Below, piece by piece: positions 44,414 through 54,148 of a DNA stretch of 64,000 nucleotides. This stretch comes from Pseudomaricurvus sp. HS19. Its GTDB lineage: Bacteria; Pseudomonadota; Gammaproteobacteria; Pseudomonadales; Cellvibrionaceae. How positions within the stretch are numbered: the stretch's first letter is position 1; the number at the start of each line of letters is the position of its first letter. The position numbers were made by a program, and so were the translations under genes. Location of the stretch: contig NZ_WVVW01000009.1 in assembly GCF_009857815.1 (NCBI RefSeq), positions 1-64,000 of the forward strand. The letters run 5' to 3'. The notes beneath the pieces were generated by a model. That model saw nothing but the letters and a program-made list of their open reading frames with translations, ran no database searches and was not told the DNA's origin.

Positions 44414-46768
44414 ATGAGCATGATGAAAAATTCCCTTTCCGAAGTTATTCGGAAACATAACAAAATGACCGGCAGATACGGTGCGGCAATGATGCCGGCA
44501 CTGGCTTTGGCGGCTGGTTTTTTATCCGCTTCGGCAGTGCACGCACAAGACGGAGCACCGACCTCCCGGAGTCTGGAAGAGGTGGTGGTTACTGCCACCC
44601 GGCGGGAGGAGGGACTGCAGTCCATTCCCGCCAGTATCGCGGCGGTATCCGGCGATGACCTGCAGAATGCCGGTATTACCGACTTTAAAAGTTTGACCGG
44701 CGCCATTTCCGGCCTTGACCTGGTGAGCCCGTCATCCGCCATTGCCACCGGTATCTACATGCGCGGTGTGGGTACCGGCGGTACCAGCCCGGCTGTATCT
44801 TCTGTGGGTGTCATGGTGGATGATGTCTATCAGATCGTTCCGGGTGTGGCTTTCTCTGAAATGTTCGACGTGAGTCGTGTGGAAGTATTGCGTGGTCCGC
44901 AGGGCACACTGTTTGGTAAGAACACCACCGCCGGTGTTATCCGTGTCTATACCAACGACCCTGATACCGAAGAGTTTTCCGGTAAGGTGCAGGCTGTGGC
45001 TGGCAATTACGATGCGCGTGAAGTTCGCGGTGTCGTGAATGTGCCCCTGATCGAAGGCAAGATGGGATTGCGTATCAGCGGCTTTAATGCCGAAGCCGAC
45101 GGTTATACCGACAACGTGTTTCTCAACAAGGATACCCGCAATACCGATCGCGAAGGCTATCGTGTGAAGTGGCTGTGGGATGTTACCGATACTTTCCAGG
45201 TCAAGCTGAGCGCCGAGGACACCAACGACTACTCCCGTATGGACCAGAGCAATGTGTCCGGTGGTGTGGGTACGGATGGCAGTGTCGGTTATGACATTAT
45301 CCAGAGCGGCCCTGGCAGTCTGGGCAAGGCGACTGATTTTGTTCTGGGTGAGGTGGAGACCGACGTTGAACGCTACATCTTTAACATGCGCTGGGATGTG
45401 CTGGGTCATACCCTGACCACCATTTCTGCTGTGGAAGATATCACCACTTACCTGAAGAGCGACCAGACCGAAAACTCCAACGAGCGGGTGCTGACCCCAA
45501 GACCCGGTGGCAGCTACCTGGAGAACATTGGTAATCGCGATATTGAAACACACGAAATCCAGTGGGCCTCCGATTTCGATGGCGATTTCAGCTACCTGAT
45601 CGGTTACTACTGGCAGGAACAGGATTCCGATAGTCTCTCCTATATCGACGGTGTGCTGGTCTCTCCCACCCCGCTGCCGGAAAAGAGCGAAGCCGTATTT
45701 GCCAGTACCACCTACCAGTTTAATGACCAGTGGGCCGGTACGGTCGGTGTGCGCTACACCGAAGATGAGCGCAGCGGTAAAAACAGTGCACTCAATCCGC
45801 CTGCACAGGATCGAGTACTGGGACCAAATTTTTATCTGTATCGGCCGAGTTCAGACCTGACGGTGAAAACCTTCCGCGAGACCACCTACTCGCTCAAGCT
45901 GACTTACCAGTACGATGATGACACCATGTTCTACGTCGCCCATGACAAGGGCTTCAAGTCCGGTGGTGTGCAGCGGGAGTTTGGCGAGTCCTGTCTGACT
46001 GCCGGATCCACTCCTCCTGCGGACTGGTCAGCACTGCAGGCATCCGGTGGTTGTATCGATCCCGATATCGCCTTCTGGGAGCCGGAAACCTCCTACAACT
46101 ATGAGTTCGGTATCAAGAGCCAGATGTTTGACAACACCCTGCGCCTCAACGCCGCACTCTTCTACCAGACCTATGAGGATTTCCAGGTAACACAGAACCG
46201 TCCGGACAAGAACAGCGTGCTGGTGACCAACGCGGCGGAAGTGGAATCCATGGGTCTCGAAACCGAGTTTACCTGGCTGGCCACCGATCACCTGACCTTC
46301 AATGGCAGCTTGAGCTACGTGCAGACCGAGTACGACAAGTACGAGGATGCCCCCTGTGGCCTGACCGAGACCAGTTGTGATACCGGTGTGCCCGGCAATG
46401 GCACTTCAGACTTCTCCGGCAGAACCCTGGATCACGCGCCGGAGTGGACCTTCAACGTGGGTGCCGAATACCGCGACGTGATTCCAATGATCGATGGTCT
46501 CTCCTGGTTTGGTCGTATGGACGTTGTCTACAAGGACGACCAGAACCTCAACGTGGATCAGTCCCGGGAAGCGGAACAGGACGCCTACACCCTGCTTAAC
46601 GCCCGCCTGGGTATCGAGCCGGAGAGTGCCAGCTGGCGCGTCACCTTCTGGGGTAAAAACCTCACCGACAAGGAGTACCTGATGGATGCCGGTGTGGCCA
46701 CCAAGGGTGTGGCACAGCGTCTGGCTCCACCACGCACCTACGGGGTGACTGCGGACTACTTCTTCTAA
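44414..46768 (+). CDS. TonB-dependent outer-membrane receptor (third)
   Basis: A 784-residue outer-membrane transporter. The signal peptide runs to AVHAQ (about residue 45). LEEVVVTATRREEGLQSIP is the TonB-box region; the plug has VEVLRGPQGTLFGKNTTAGVI; the barrel ends in GVTADYFF with the usual terminal Phe. It belongs to the same broad family as the two receptors at 26-32 kb but is clearly more distant (LFGKNTTAG instead of LRGRSAPSG). It follows the sulfatase on the same strand, suggesting that it imports sulfated compounds or their products. GGGAG lies eight bases before the ATG. Confidence 0.92.
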   Translation: MSMMKNSLSEVIRKHNKMTGRYGAAMMPALALAAGFLSASAVHAQDGAPTSRSLEEVVVTATRREEGLQSIPASIAAVSGDDLQNAGITDFKSLTGAISGLDLVSPSSAIATGIYMRGVGTGGTSPAVSSVGVMVDDVYQIVPGVAFSEMFDVSRVEVLRGPQGTLFGKNTTAGVIRVYTNDPDTEEFSGKVQAVAGNYDAREVRGVVNVPLIEGKMGLRISGFNAEADGYTDNVFLNKDTRNTDREGYRVKWLWDVTDTFQVKLSAEDTNDYSRMDQSNVSGGVGTDGSVGYDIIQSGPGSLGKATDFVLGEVETDVERYIFNMRWDVLGHTLTTISAVEDITTYLKSDQTENSNERVLTPRPGGSYLENIGNRDIETHEIQWASDFDGDFSYLIGYYWQEQDSDSLSYIDGVLVSPTPLPEKSEAVFASTTYQFNDQWAGTVGVRYTEDERSGKNSALNPPAQDRVLGPNFYLYRPSSDLTVKTFRETTYSLKLTYQYDDDTMFYVAHDKGFKSGGVQREFGESCLTAGSTPPADWSALQASGGCIDPDIAFWEPETSYNYEFGIKSQMFDNTLRLNAALFYQTYEDFQVTQNRPDKNSVLVTNAAEVESMGLETEFTWLATDHLTFNGSLSYVQTEYDKYEDAPCGLTETSCDTGVPGNGTSDFSGRTLDHAPEWTFNVGAEYRDVIPMIDGLSWFGRMDVVYKDDQNLNVDQSREAEQDAYTLLNARLGIEPESASWRVTFWGKNLTDKEYLMDAGVATKGVAQRLAPPRTYGVTADYFF

Positions 46769-46807
46769 GGGAAGTACCAACTTTTTCAGCGTGTCTTTGA
46801 AGCGTTT

Positions 46808-46838
46808 GGGGCTACTGTTGGCAGTAGCCCCTTTTTTT
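46808..46838 (+). terminator. Rho-independent terminator after the third receptor
   Basis: GGGGCTACTG-TTGG-CAGTAGCCCC followed by seven T, 40 bases after the stop codon. Confidence 0.9.
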
Positions 46839-46938
46839 GTTTGCAGGCTGCCGCCGCAATCATGTGGTTTGCGGGTGTGCAGAAAGTGGTACAGCGGAAT
46901 CGGGCGGGTTTTGGCTGCTGGTGTTACGAGCCACAACG

Positions 46939-46973
46939 AAAAAAGGCTGATCCTTGCGGATCAGCCTTTTTGA
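46939..46973 (-). terminator. Terminator of the tRNA-Leu gene
   Basis: AAAAAAGGCTGATCC-TTGC-GGATCAGCCTTTTT: a long stem with A/T tracts on both sides, directly beyond the tRNA 3' end on the minus strand. It can work in both directions. Confidence 0.85.
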
Positions 46974-46977
46974 ATAG

Positions 46978-47064
46978 TGGTGCCCAGGAGAGGACTTGAA
47001 CCTCCACGGCCGTGAGGCCACTAGCACCTGAAGCTAGCGTGTCTACCAATTTCACCACCTGGGC
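46978..47064 (-). tRNA. tRNA-Leu, anticodon CAG
   Basis: The minus strand reads GCCCAGGTGGTGAAATTGGT at the 5' end and ends CCTGGGCACCA with an encoded CCA. The acceptor stem GCCCAGG/CCTGGGC pairs fully. The anticodon loop TTCAGGT gives CAG, reading CUG codons. The long variable arm and the 87-nt length are typical of leucine tRNAs. Confidence 0.95.
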
Positions 47065-47094
47065 TTAACAGGGCTTGCCCTGTCGAGGTGGCGC

Positions 47095-47123
47095 ATATTA
47101 GTAGTAGCGCCTGATCATGTCAA
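47095..47123 (-). promoter_or_regulatory. Promoter of tRNA-Leu
   Basis: On the minus strand TTGACA (47123-47118), 17 bases, TAATAT (47100-47095). A GC-rich discriminator (GCGCC) follows, as in stable-RNA promoters under stringent control. The 327-base gap to rnr otherwise shows nothing. Confidence 0.8.
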
Positions 47124-47391
47124 TTACTCGGGAGCAGTTTTTTATAAAAAAATGCACTGCCGCCGGTGGTTGGCCGAATAGTGACCAATCGGGTCCGGAC
47201 GTGGCCGCTTCAGTTGCCCGCAGATGGCATATACTGATAGCTGGCAATGGGGCGTGGAGACGCTCCGTTGCCTGCCGGTCGCAATCAATATAGGCCCTGC
47301 GGCCGTCAGTATTAGGGTAATGCCGGCCACAGCGGTATCATGGCGGCACATTTCTTCCCTCCGGGAAACTCCAAATAAGGATGTCTCCATT

Positions 47392-49968
47392 TTGAGTAAA
47401 CGCAAAGATACATTGCGCGATCCCCAGGCGGACCGTGAGGCCCGCAACTACGACAACCCCATCCCCAGCCGGGAACTGATTCTGCAGGTACTGGAGAAGT
47501 CCCCCGGGCCCATGACCCACGAGGCGCTGTGCGAGGTTCTGGACCTGCACGACGAGGACTCGGTGGAGGCCCTGCGTCGTCGCCTGATCGCCATGTCACG
47601 CGATGGTCAGTTGCTCAGCAACCGCAAGCGCGGCTTCGGTATTGTCGACAAGATGGACCTGGTGCGGGCTCGCGTACAGGGGCACAAGGACGGCTTCGGC
47701 TTTGCGGTGCCTGCTGATGGGGGGGATGACCTGTTTCTCTCGTTCCGCCAGATGCGACGGGTGTTTGATGGCGATGAGGTGCTGGTGCGGGAGACCGGGC
47801 AGGATTTCAAGGGGCGGCGTGAAGGATCCATCGTTGAGGTGGTGCGCCATAACACCAATCAGGTGGTGGGGCGGCTGTTCAGTGAGTCCGGAGTCTGCTT
47901 TGTCCGCCCCGACAATCCGCGCCTCTCCCACGACATCATGATTGCCCCCGATGCGGTGGGTAAGGCCGAGCGCGGCCAGTTTGTGGTCACCGAGATCGTG
48001 CAGCAGCCGGGGCGCAACAATCCGCCAGCCGGTCGTGTGCTGGAGGTGCTGGGCGACCACATGGCGCCGGGCATGGAGATCGACGTTGCCATCCGCTCCC
48101 ATGGCATCCCCAACCTGTGGCCAGCCGATGTGCAGGCTGAGGCCCGTGCGCTGCCGGTCGAGGTGGCGGATGAGGATAAGGAGCACCGGGTCGACCTGCG
48201 CGACCTGCCGTTTGTCACCATTGATGGTGAGGACGCCCGTGACTTCGATGATGCCGTCTACTGCGAGGCGAAGAAGTCCGGTGGCTGGCGCCTGTATGTG
48301 GCCATTGCCGATGTTTCCCACTATGTGCAACTGGGCAGTGCCCTGGATCGGGAGGCGCAGGAGCGCGGTACCTCAGTCTATTTCCCGGACTTTGTGGTGC
48401 CCATGTTGCCGGAGGCTCTCTCTAACGGCCTTTGCTCTCTCAATCCGAAAGTGGATCGTCTCTCCATGGTGTGCGAGATGACCATCTCGGCCCAGGGGCG
48501 GCTCAGTGGTTACACCTTCTATGAAGGTGTGATTCACTCCCACGCCCGCCTTACCTACACCCAGGTGGGCGACGCGCTGGAGCAGGTGGCGGCGACCCGG
48601 GCCGAGAGGTCGCTGGGGCGCAAGATGCTGGACAAGCTCGGCTTCCGCAGTGAAGAGAAGGGGCTGGATAGGTCCCACCCGGTAGCGCCGGTTTTGCCAC
48701 AGGTGCTGGAGCTGCACCGAATCTACAAGGCCTTGCGTGCCGCGCGTACGGTGCGTGGCGCCATTGATTTCGAAACCGTGGAGACCCGCATCCTGTTTGA
48801 TGCGGATCGCAAGATCGAACGCATTGTGCCGGTGGTGCGCAACGACGCCCATAAACTGATTGAAGAGTGCATGCTGGCGGCCAACGTCTGTGCGGCCCGT
48901 TTTCTCGAGAAGCACAAGCTGCCGGGACTCTACCGGGTGCATGAAGGGCCGCGGGAAGAGAAGCTGGAAAACCTGCGGGAGTTCCTCGGTGAGCTGGGTC
49001 TCAGCCTGCCGGGCAAGGGCGAGCCGAAACCGGAAAACTACCAGGCGCTGCTGCAGGGGATTGAGGGGCGCAGCGATGCCAACCTGATCCAGACGGTGAT
49101 GCTGCGCAGTCTCAGCCAGGCCATGTACCAACCGGACAACAAGGGTCACTTCGGACTGGCCTATACCGCCTACGCCCACTTTACCTCGCCCATTCGTCGC
49201 TACCCCGACCTGCTGGTGCACCGGGCCATCCGCCATGTGGTGCGCTCGAAGCTCGACAGCTCGGTGGTGCGGCGGGTGAAGGGCGCCGGCGTAATCGCCA
49301 AAAACCGGATTTACCCCTACAGCCTGCAGGATATGCTGGCCCTGGGTGAGCACAGCTCGCTGACCGAGCGTCGTGCCGACGAGGCTACCCGCGAGGTGGT
49401 CAGCTGGCTGAAGTGCGAATACCTGCGTGACCATGTGGGAGACAGCTTTGAGGGTGTGGTGGCCGGTGTCACCGGTTTTGGCCTGTTTGTGGAGCTGAAA
49501 GACCTCTACGTGGAAGGGCTGATTCACATTACCAACTTGCCGCACGACTACTACCACTTTGAAGCCGCGCAGCACCGCCTCGTCGGCGAGCGCACGCGGC
49601 AGGTGTTCCGGCTCGGTGACGAGGTGCAGGTGCGGGTGGCCAGCGTCAACCTGGATGACCGCAAGGTGGACCTGGAGCTGCTCGACTTCAAGCAGCGCAA
49701 GGGCTCTGCAGCCAAGAGCGGTAAGGGCATCAAGACCCGTGACAATGCACGGCGACTGGCGCAGCTGGGCGACGGTGGTGATGGCCGGGGCAAAAAACGT
49801 GCTTCCTCCGGTGACGGTGGTGGCAGGCGCGGCGGTGCCAAGAAGAGCGCCGCCGGCGGTAAGTCAGGCGACGCCAAGGGTGCCCGCAAGCCCAGTAAGG
49901 GCAATCAGGTGCGCAAGACCAAGTCGACCCGGGCCAGCGGTGCCGCCAGTAAACCCAAAAAGCGTTAA
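47392..49968 (+). CDS. rnr: Ribonuclease R
   Basis: Processive 3'-5' exoribonuclease that degrades structured RNA and helps in rRNA quality control and cold adaptation. The 858-residue protein has an N-terminal helix-turn-helix, two cold-shock domains, the RNB catalytic domain (DGEDARDFDDAVY gives the metal-binding aspartates, near residue 285), an S1 domain (FEGVVAGVTGFGLFVEL) and a Lys/Arg/Gly-rich tail of about 85 residues. A TTG at 47392, ten bases after AAGGA, was taken as the start because the conserved protein begins SKRKD; no ATG or GTG near there is in frame. Confidence 0.94.
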   Translation: MSKRKDTLRDPQADREARNYDNPIPSRELILQVLEKSPGPMTHEALCEVLDLHDEDSVEALRRRLIAMSRDGQLLSNRKRGFGIVDKMDLVRARVQGHKDGFGFAVPADGGDDLFLSFRQMRRVFDGDEVLVRETGQDFKGRREGSIVEVVRHNTNQVVGRLFSESGVCFVRPDNPRLSHDIMIAPDAVGKAERGQFVVTEIVQQPGRNNPPAGRVLEVLGDHMAPGMEIDVAIRSHGIPNLWPADVQAEARALPVEVADEDKEHRVDLRDLPFVTIDGEDARDFDDAVYCEAKKSGGWRLYVAIADVSHYVQLGSALDREAQERGTSVYFPDFVVPMLPEALSNGLCSLNPKVDRLSMVCEMTISAQGRLSGYTFYEGVIHSHARLTYTQVGDALEQVAATRAERSLGRKMLDKLGFRSEEKGLDRSHPVAPVLPQVLELHRIYKALRAARTVRGAIDFETVETRILFDADRKIERIVPVVRNDAHKLIEECMLAANVCAARFLEKHKLPGLYRVHEGPREEKLENLREFLGELGLSLPGKGEPKPENYQALLQGIEGRSDANLIQTVMLRSLSQAMYQPDNKGHFGLAYTAYAHFTSPIRRYPDLLVHRAIRHVVRSKLDSSVVRRVKGAGVIAKNRIYPYSLQDMLALGEHSSLTERRADEATREVVSWLKCEYLRDHVGDSFEGVVAGVTGFGLFVELKDLYVEGLIHITNLPHDYYHFEAAQHRLVGERTRQVFRLGDEVQVRVASVNLDDRKVDLELLDFKQRKGSAAKSGKGIKTRDNARRLAQLGDGGDGRGKKRASSGDGGGRRGGAKKSAAGGKSGDAKGARKPSKGNQVRKTKSTRASGAASKPKKR

Positions 49969-50027
49969 CAGAGAGTATCTTTTAAGGGGGCTCCCCTTTA
50001 AGTGAAGCTCGTTCCAGAGAGATAAGT

Positions 50028-50774
50028 GTGGCGAAGTTAGAGGCAGTCTATGGCCTGCATGCGGTGCAGGCGTTACTGAAAAGTGCACCGCAACGGGTAA
50101 ATGAGGTTCTGGTGCTGCAAGGGCGCCAGGACCAGCGCCTGCAGAAGGTGCTGGCAGCGGCGGAAAAGGCTGAGATCAAGGTGCGGCAGGTAAGTCGCAA
50201 GGAGCTGGACAAGCTGGCCGGGGAGGGCAATCACCAGGGGGTGATCGCCATGAGTTTCCCCGGAGAGCTGCACGATGAGAAGTTTCTCTATCGCCTGCTG
50301 GAGGGGCTGCAAGGTCCCGCCTTCCTGCTGGTGCTGGATGGCGTCACCGACCCTCACAATCTGGGCGCCTGTTTGCGTACCGCCGAGGCCGCTGGTGTGC
50401 ACGCCGTCATAGCCCCCAAGGACAACTCCGCCAGCCTCACGCCGGTAGCCCGTAAAACCGCCTGTGGCGCTGCGGAGGTACTGCCCTATATCCCGGTCAC
50501 CAACTTGGCCCGCTGCCTGCGGCAATTGCAGGAGTTGGGGGTTTGGATTATCGGTACCGCCGGCGAGGCGTCCATCTCCGTCTATCAGCAGGACCTCACC
50601 GGGCCTGTGGCGCTGGTGATGGGGGCAGAAGGCCCGGGTATGCGTCGTCTCACCCGCGAGTGCTGCGATGGTCTCGTGAATATCCCCATGGCGGGCGAAG
50701 TCAGCAGTCTCAATGTCTCAGTTGCCACTGGCGTCTGCCTGTTTGAGGCGGTGCGCCAGCGCGCTTCTGCCTGA
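50028..50774 (+). CDS. rlmB: 23S rRNA (guanosine-2251-2'-O)-methyltransferase
   Basis: SPOUT-fold (TrmH family) enzyme that methylates G2251 in the 23S rRNA P-loop. The 248-residue protein has a small N-terminal substrate domain and the knot motifs LDGVTDPHNLGACLRTAEA, VMGAEGPGMRRL and NIPMAGEVSSLNVSVATG. The start is a GTG at 50028. It lies 59 bases after rnr, the conserved rnr-rlmB operon arrangement. A short hairpin (TTAAGGGG/CCCCTTTAA) lies between them. Confidence 0.95.
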   Translation: MAKLEAVYGLHAVQALLKSAPQRVNEVLVLQGRQDQRLQKVLAAAEKAEIKVRQVSRKELDKLAGEGNHQGVIAMSFPGELHDEKFLYRLLEGLQGPAFLLVLDGVTDPHNLGACLRTAEAAGVHAVIAPKDNSASLTPVARKTACGAAEVLPYIPVTNLARCLRQLQELGVWIIGTAGEASISVYQQDLTGPVALVMGAEGPGMRRLTRECCDGLVNIPMAGEVSSLNVSVATGVCLFEAVRQRASA

Positions 50775-51025
50775 TCCCCTTGTCGGCCCGGCAGCCTGCT
50801 GGCTGCCGCGGCTGGCGATTCCCCTGAACTGGTGCCGGTGAGCCATCCGCTTGATCTGTGACATCGACAGTATCCCCCTCTCCGACCTAAAGTGACCGCC
50901 ATTCGGCGGTGTGCTCCCGTGATCTGTTGGCCGGGTGTTTACTCAGGGAGTGTAGCGCCAATAGCATGGCCGGGGCGGCCGGAATATGAGAGAGCGACCC
51001 TTGCCTGGTCGCGACAGGGAGAGCA

Positions 51026-51454
51026 ATGGTGAGTAATGCAGAACAGAAGCAGGTCGCGACCGCGGCCTATGGTGAGGGGGATGCCTCTTATCGGGCGGCC
51101 GGGGGCTATGAGGGCCTGCGGCAATTATGCGAGCGTTTCTACTTTTATATGGACACCCTGCCAGAGGCGGCGGGTATCCGTGCCATGCACAAGGCGGATC
51201 TGGAAGATTCCACGGACCGGCTGACCAGTTTTCTCAGCGGCTGGTTGGGTGGGCCGCGCCTCTATCGGGAGAAGTACGGCCAGATCATTATTCCGCAGGC
51301 GCACCGCCATCTGGAGATCGGCACCGCGGAGCGGGACGCATGGTTGCTGTGTATGCGCCGGGCGCTGGACGACCAGCCGGTGGCGGAGGACTTTAAAGAG
51401 TATCTGATGCAGCAGCTTTACCGCCCGGCGGAGTTCAGTCGCAATCGCGACTGA
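51026..51454 (+). CDS. Group II truncated haemoglobin
   Basis: A 142-residue haem protein of the 2-over-2 globin fold. The hallmarks are present: YRAAGGYEGLRQLCERFYFYMD (read in parts) in the N-terminal helices, SFLSGWLGGPRLYREKYG, the proximal-histidine region HRHLEIGTAERDAWLLCM and a conserved Trp (DAWL). Group II proteins bind oxygen and may detoxify NO or peroxide; the precise role is not known. It has its own ribosome-binding site (GGGAG). The 251-base gap before it shows only a hairpin (CGGCAGCC/GGCTGCCG) after rlmB. Confidence 0.9.
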   Translation: MVSNAEQKQVATAAYGEGDASYRAAGGYEGLRQLCERFYFYMDTLPEAAGIRAMHKADLEDSTDRLTSFLSGWLGGPRLYREKYGQIIIPQAHRHLEIGTAERDAWLLCMRRALDDQPVAEDFKEYLMQQLYRPAEFSRNRD

Positions 51455-51479
51455 CGCCGGGGGGTATTGCCGGGCTGGA

Positions 51480-53351
51480 TCAGCTGCGGCGTGGCTTGCG
51501 GTCGTTACCGCGGCTGTCATTGCGACCGGGGCCGCGACTGTTGTCGCGCTGGCGCCCGCCTTCGTGGCGCTTGCCGCGAGGCGCATCCCGGTCACTGCGC
51601 TCACCGCCAAAACGACGGCCCCGGGGGGCGGCAGTTTCCAGGTCGCCGCTGAAGCGACTCAGTTGCATGGCCTGACCGCGCACGCGTACTTTCTGCATGT
51701 GGTGCAGCAGTTCATCCGGCATGCCGGCTGGCAGGTCGACGCAGCTGAAGTCGTCAAAGATGCGGATGTGGCCGATAAAGCTGCTGTCGATGTCCGCCTC
51801 ATTGGCAATGGCGCCAACAATATCGCCCGGACGTACCTGATGGTTGTGGCCAGCCTCCAGGCGGAAGGTCTCCATGTTCGCATCAGCGGTGTCGCGCTCG
51901 CTGTGGTGCTTGCGGTCCTTGCGGCCACGCTTCTCCTGGCGGCCGACGTCGTAGTCCTCGCGGCCGGGGCGGGGGCCGCGGGGCTCACGGTCACGGGGCT
52001 TGGGATCTTCTACAATGTCCTTGGGCTGCAGCAGTGGTTTGTCTTTCTGCGCCAGGTAGGCAAGGGCCGCCGCCAGGGTTTGGGGCTCGGTTTCGGTCTC
52101 GTCGCTGAAATTGGCCACCAGCTCGCGGAAGAAATCCAGGTCCTGCTCTTCGATGGTAGCGAGGATTTGCTGGCGGAACTGGTTGATGCGCTTGTCCGCT
52201 ACCTGCGCCTTGCTGGGCAGGTGCAGTTCGGTGATGGGCTGCTGGGTGGCGCGCTCAATGGTGCGCAGCATGCGCGTCTCGCGCGGGGCCACAAACAGGA
52301 TCGCCTTGCCGCTGCGGCCGGCGCGGCCGGTGCGGCCGATACGGTGCACATAGGCCTCGGTATCGTAGGGGATGTCGTAGTTGATCACGTGGCTGACACG
52401 GGCCACGTCGATGCCACGGGCAGCGACGTCGGTGGCGATAATGATGTCCAGCTGGCCGTTTTTCAGGCGCTCGATGGCGCGCTCGCGCAGCTGCTGGCTC
52501 ATGTCACCGTTGAGGGCGGCAGCGGAGTAACCACGAGCTTCCAGTTTCTCGGCCAGCTCGCTGGTGGCGTTCTTGGTGCGCACGAACATGATGATGGCGT
52601 CGAATTCCTCGACCTCCAGGATGCGGGTGAGGGCGTCCAGTTTGTTGACGCCGCGCACCTGCCAGTAGAGCTGCTCAATGCGTTCTACGGTCTGGGTCTG
52701 GGCCTCGATCTTGATGATCGCCGGCTCGCGCAGGTAGGTATCGGCCACTTTGCGGATCTCCCGCGGCATGGTGGCGGAGAACAGGGCTACCTGACGCTGC
52801 TCCGGAGTCTGGTCGAGAATCCAGGTGACGTCGTCGATAAAGCCCATGCGCAGCATTTCGTCGGCTTCGTCCAGTACCACGGTCTGCAGGTGGTCCAGCT
52901 TGAGGGTGCCGCGACGCAGGTGGTCCATGACCCGGCCCGGGGTGCCAACCACAACCTGGGCGCCACGCTGCAGGCCGCGGATCTGGCCGCGGTAGTCGGA
53001 GCCGCCGTAGATGGGCAGTACGTGGAAACCTTTCAGCTCCGAGGCGTAGCTCTGGAAGGCTTCCGCCACCTGGATGGCGAGTTCGCGGGTGGGTGCCAGC
53101 ACCAGCACCTGGGGCTGGTTGAGGCGGGCGTCGATGCGGGTCAGCAGCGGCAGGGCGAAAGCTGCGGTTTTACCGGTGCCGGTCTGGGCCATGCCGAGGA
53201 TGTCGTGGCCGGCCAGCAGTTCGGGAATGGCGCGGGCCTGAATCGGGGAGGGGGTCTCGTAACCCACCTTGGCGATGGCATTGAGGACCGGCTGGGCCAG
53301 GCCCAGGTCGGCAAAGCGGATGCTGTTTTCGGTGTTGTTCGGGTCAGACAT
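51480..53351 (-). CDS. deaD: DEAD-box RNA helicase, DeaD/CsdA type
   Basis: ATP-dependent RNA helicase for ribosome assembly and mRNA unwinding, typically cold-induced. The 623-residue protein has motif I AQTGTGKT, motif II DEAD, motif III SAT and motif VI HRIGRTGR in the two RecA domains (about 1-370), then the dimerisation region, an RNA-binding RRM-like DbpA/CsdA domain (about 490-570) and an Arg/Gly-rich tail. The last is typical of DeaD rather than RhlE or SrmB. ATG 53351 follows AAGG; the longer frame is not conserved. A long untranslated leader is likely. Confidence 0.92.
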   Translation of the reverse strand: MSDPNNTENSIRFADLGLAQPVLNAIAKVGYETPSPIQARAIPELLAGHDILGMAQTGTGKTAAFALPLLTRIDARLNQPQVLVLAPTRELAIQVAEAFQSYASELKGFHVLPIYGGSDYRGQIRGLQRGAQVVVGTPGRVMDHLRRGTLKLDHLQTVVLDEADEMLRMGFIDDVTWILDQTPEQRQVALFSATMPREIRKVADTYLREPAIIKIEAQTQTVERIEQLYWQVRGVNKLDALTRILEVEEFDAIIMFVRTKNATSELAEKLEARGYSAAALNGDMSQQLRERAIERLKNGQLDIIIATDVAARGIDVARVSHVINYDIPYDTEAYVHRIGRTGRAGRSGKAILFVAPRETRMLRTIERATQQPITELHLPSKAQVADKRINQFRQQILATIEEQDLDFFRELVANFSDETETEPQTLAAALAYLAQKDKPLLQPKDIVEDPKPRDREPRGPRPGREDYDVGRQEKRGRKDRKHHSERDTADANMETFRLEAGHNHQVRPGDIVGAIANEADIDSSFIGHIRIFDDFSCVDLPAGMPDELLHHMQKVRVRGQAMQLSRFSGDLETAAPRGRRFGGERSDRDAPRGKRHEGGRQRDNSRGPGRNDSRGNDRKPRRS

Positions 53352-53890
53352 GTAGATACCTTTGGGTGTGACCGCGCAGCACGGCAATGTGCCGAACGCC
53401 CGGCGGCCATGGCTCCCGGTGGGTAGCGGCCGTCAGGCAAATGCGCAGGTCGGATTAATAGCACGTGGAAGGGGGGCATTGGCGGCTCGCCTTGGGAGGC
53501 AGTCTGCTCCCCTCATTCCGTCGTGCGGGTAGTGTCTGATGGCGTCGCTGCGCGACGGTCGTCTACCCGGAGTAAGGCGTCTGGCCAGTGATCCCGAATC
53601 ACAAGAGGGCGCGGATTATACGCACCTGCCTGAAGAATGATAGCTTTATTTTGGCGCCGCGATGGCTTGCGAGAGGGCAAAAAAGTGATGTGTCTATCAG
53701 GAAATTGTGTCTGCAGGGGGAGTTGGCGTGTTTTTTTTGGCCAGTACAAACGTTATTATTAACAGGTTTTGCAATGCGTGAACCGAATTTTCTGCTTTTG
53801 GCGCATTTCGGTGCGTCCCGTCAGGCTCCTGCTGCGTGTGTGGCTGCCGTCCGGGGCGCAGGATAACCATAACAACAAGAGGTAGTGGTC
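53352..53890. other. Intergenic region between deaD and a small gene
   Basis: Divergent gap of 539 bases. No convincing gene is seen. Cold-shock helicase genes often have long leaders, and T-rich tracts near 53725-53765 may carry the promoter for the small downstream gene. Confidence 0.4.
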
Positions 53891-54148
53891 ATGCAGGAAA
53901 TGATCAACGGCGACGAGAATGCCTGTCCATTCGAGTTTAACTTTGATCCCGCCACTTTCAAGGCGGGGGATCTGGTGAGCTATAGGGTGCCGGAAGCCTT
54001 CCAGGATATGCCTTTCGTGGGTGAGCTGGTGGCGGTCGAAGCCGATCACGTGTTGCTGGTACACCAGGGTGAGAAGCAGGTGATGCGGGGTACCCGCGAG
54101 AGCCGACCCGTCGTCAGCGCGGCGGAAGCATTGGGCGAGAGCCACTGA
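53891..54148 (+). CDS. Small acidic protein of unknown function
   Basis: An 85-residue soluble protein. The centre (DLVSYRVPEAFQDMPFVGELVAVEADHVLLVHQ) looks like a small beta-barrel of the SH3 or KOW type, followed by a helical end. AGAGG lies eight bases before the ATG at 53891; a GTG at 53885 is possible. I do not recognise it. It stands alone, divergent from deaD. Confidence 0.6.
   Translation: MQEMINGDENACPFEFNFDPATFKAGDLVSYRVPEAFQDMPFVGELVAVEADHVLLVHQGEKQVMRGTRESRPVVSAAEALGESH

Noticed and set aside
51564-53426. Open frame of 620 codons antisense to the DEAD-box helicase
   Set aside because: It mirrors the helicase, which has all motifs; high GC content produces long antisense frames.
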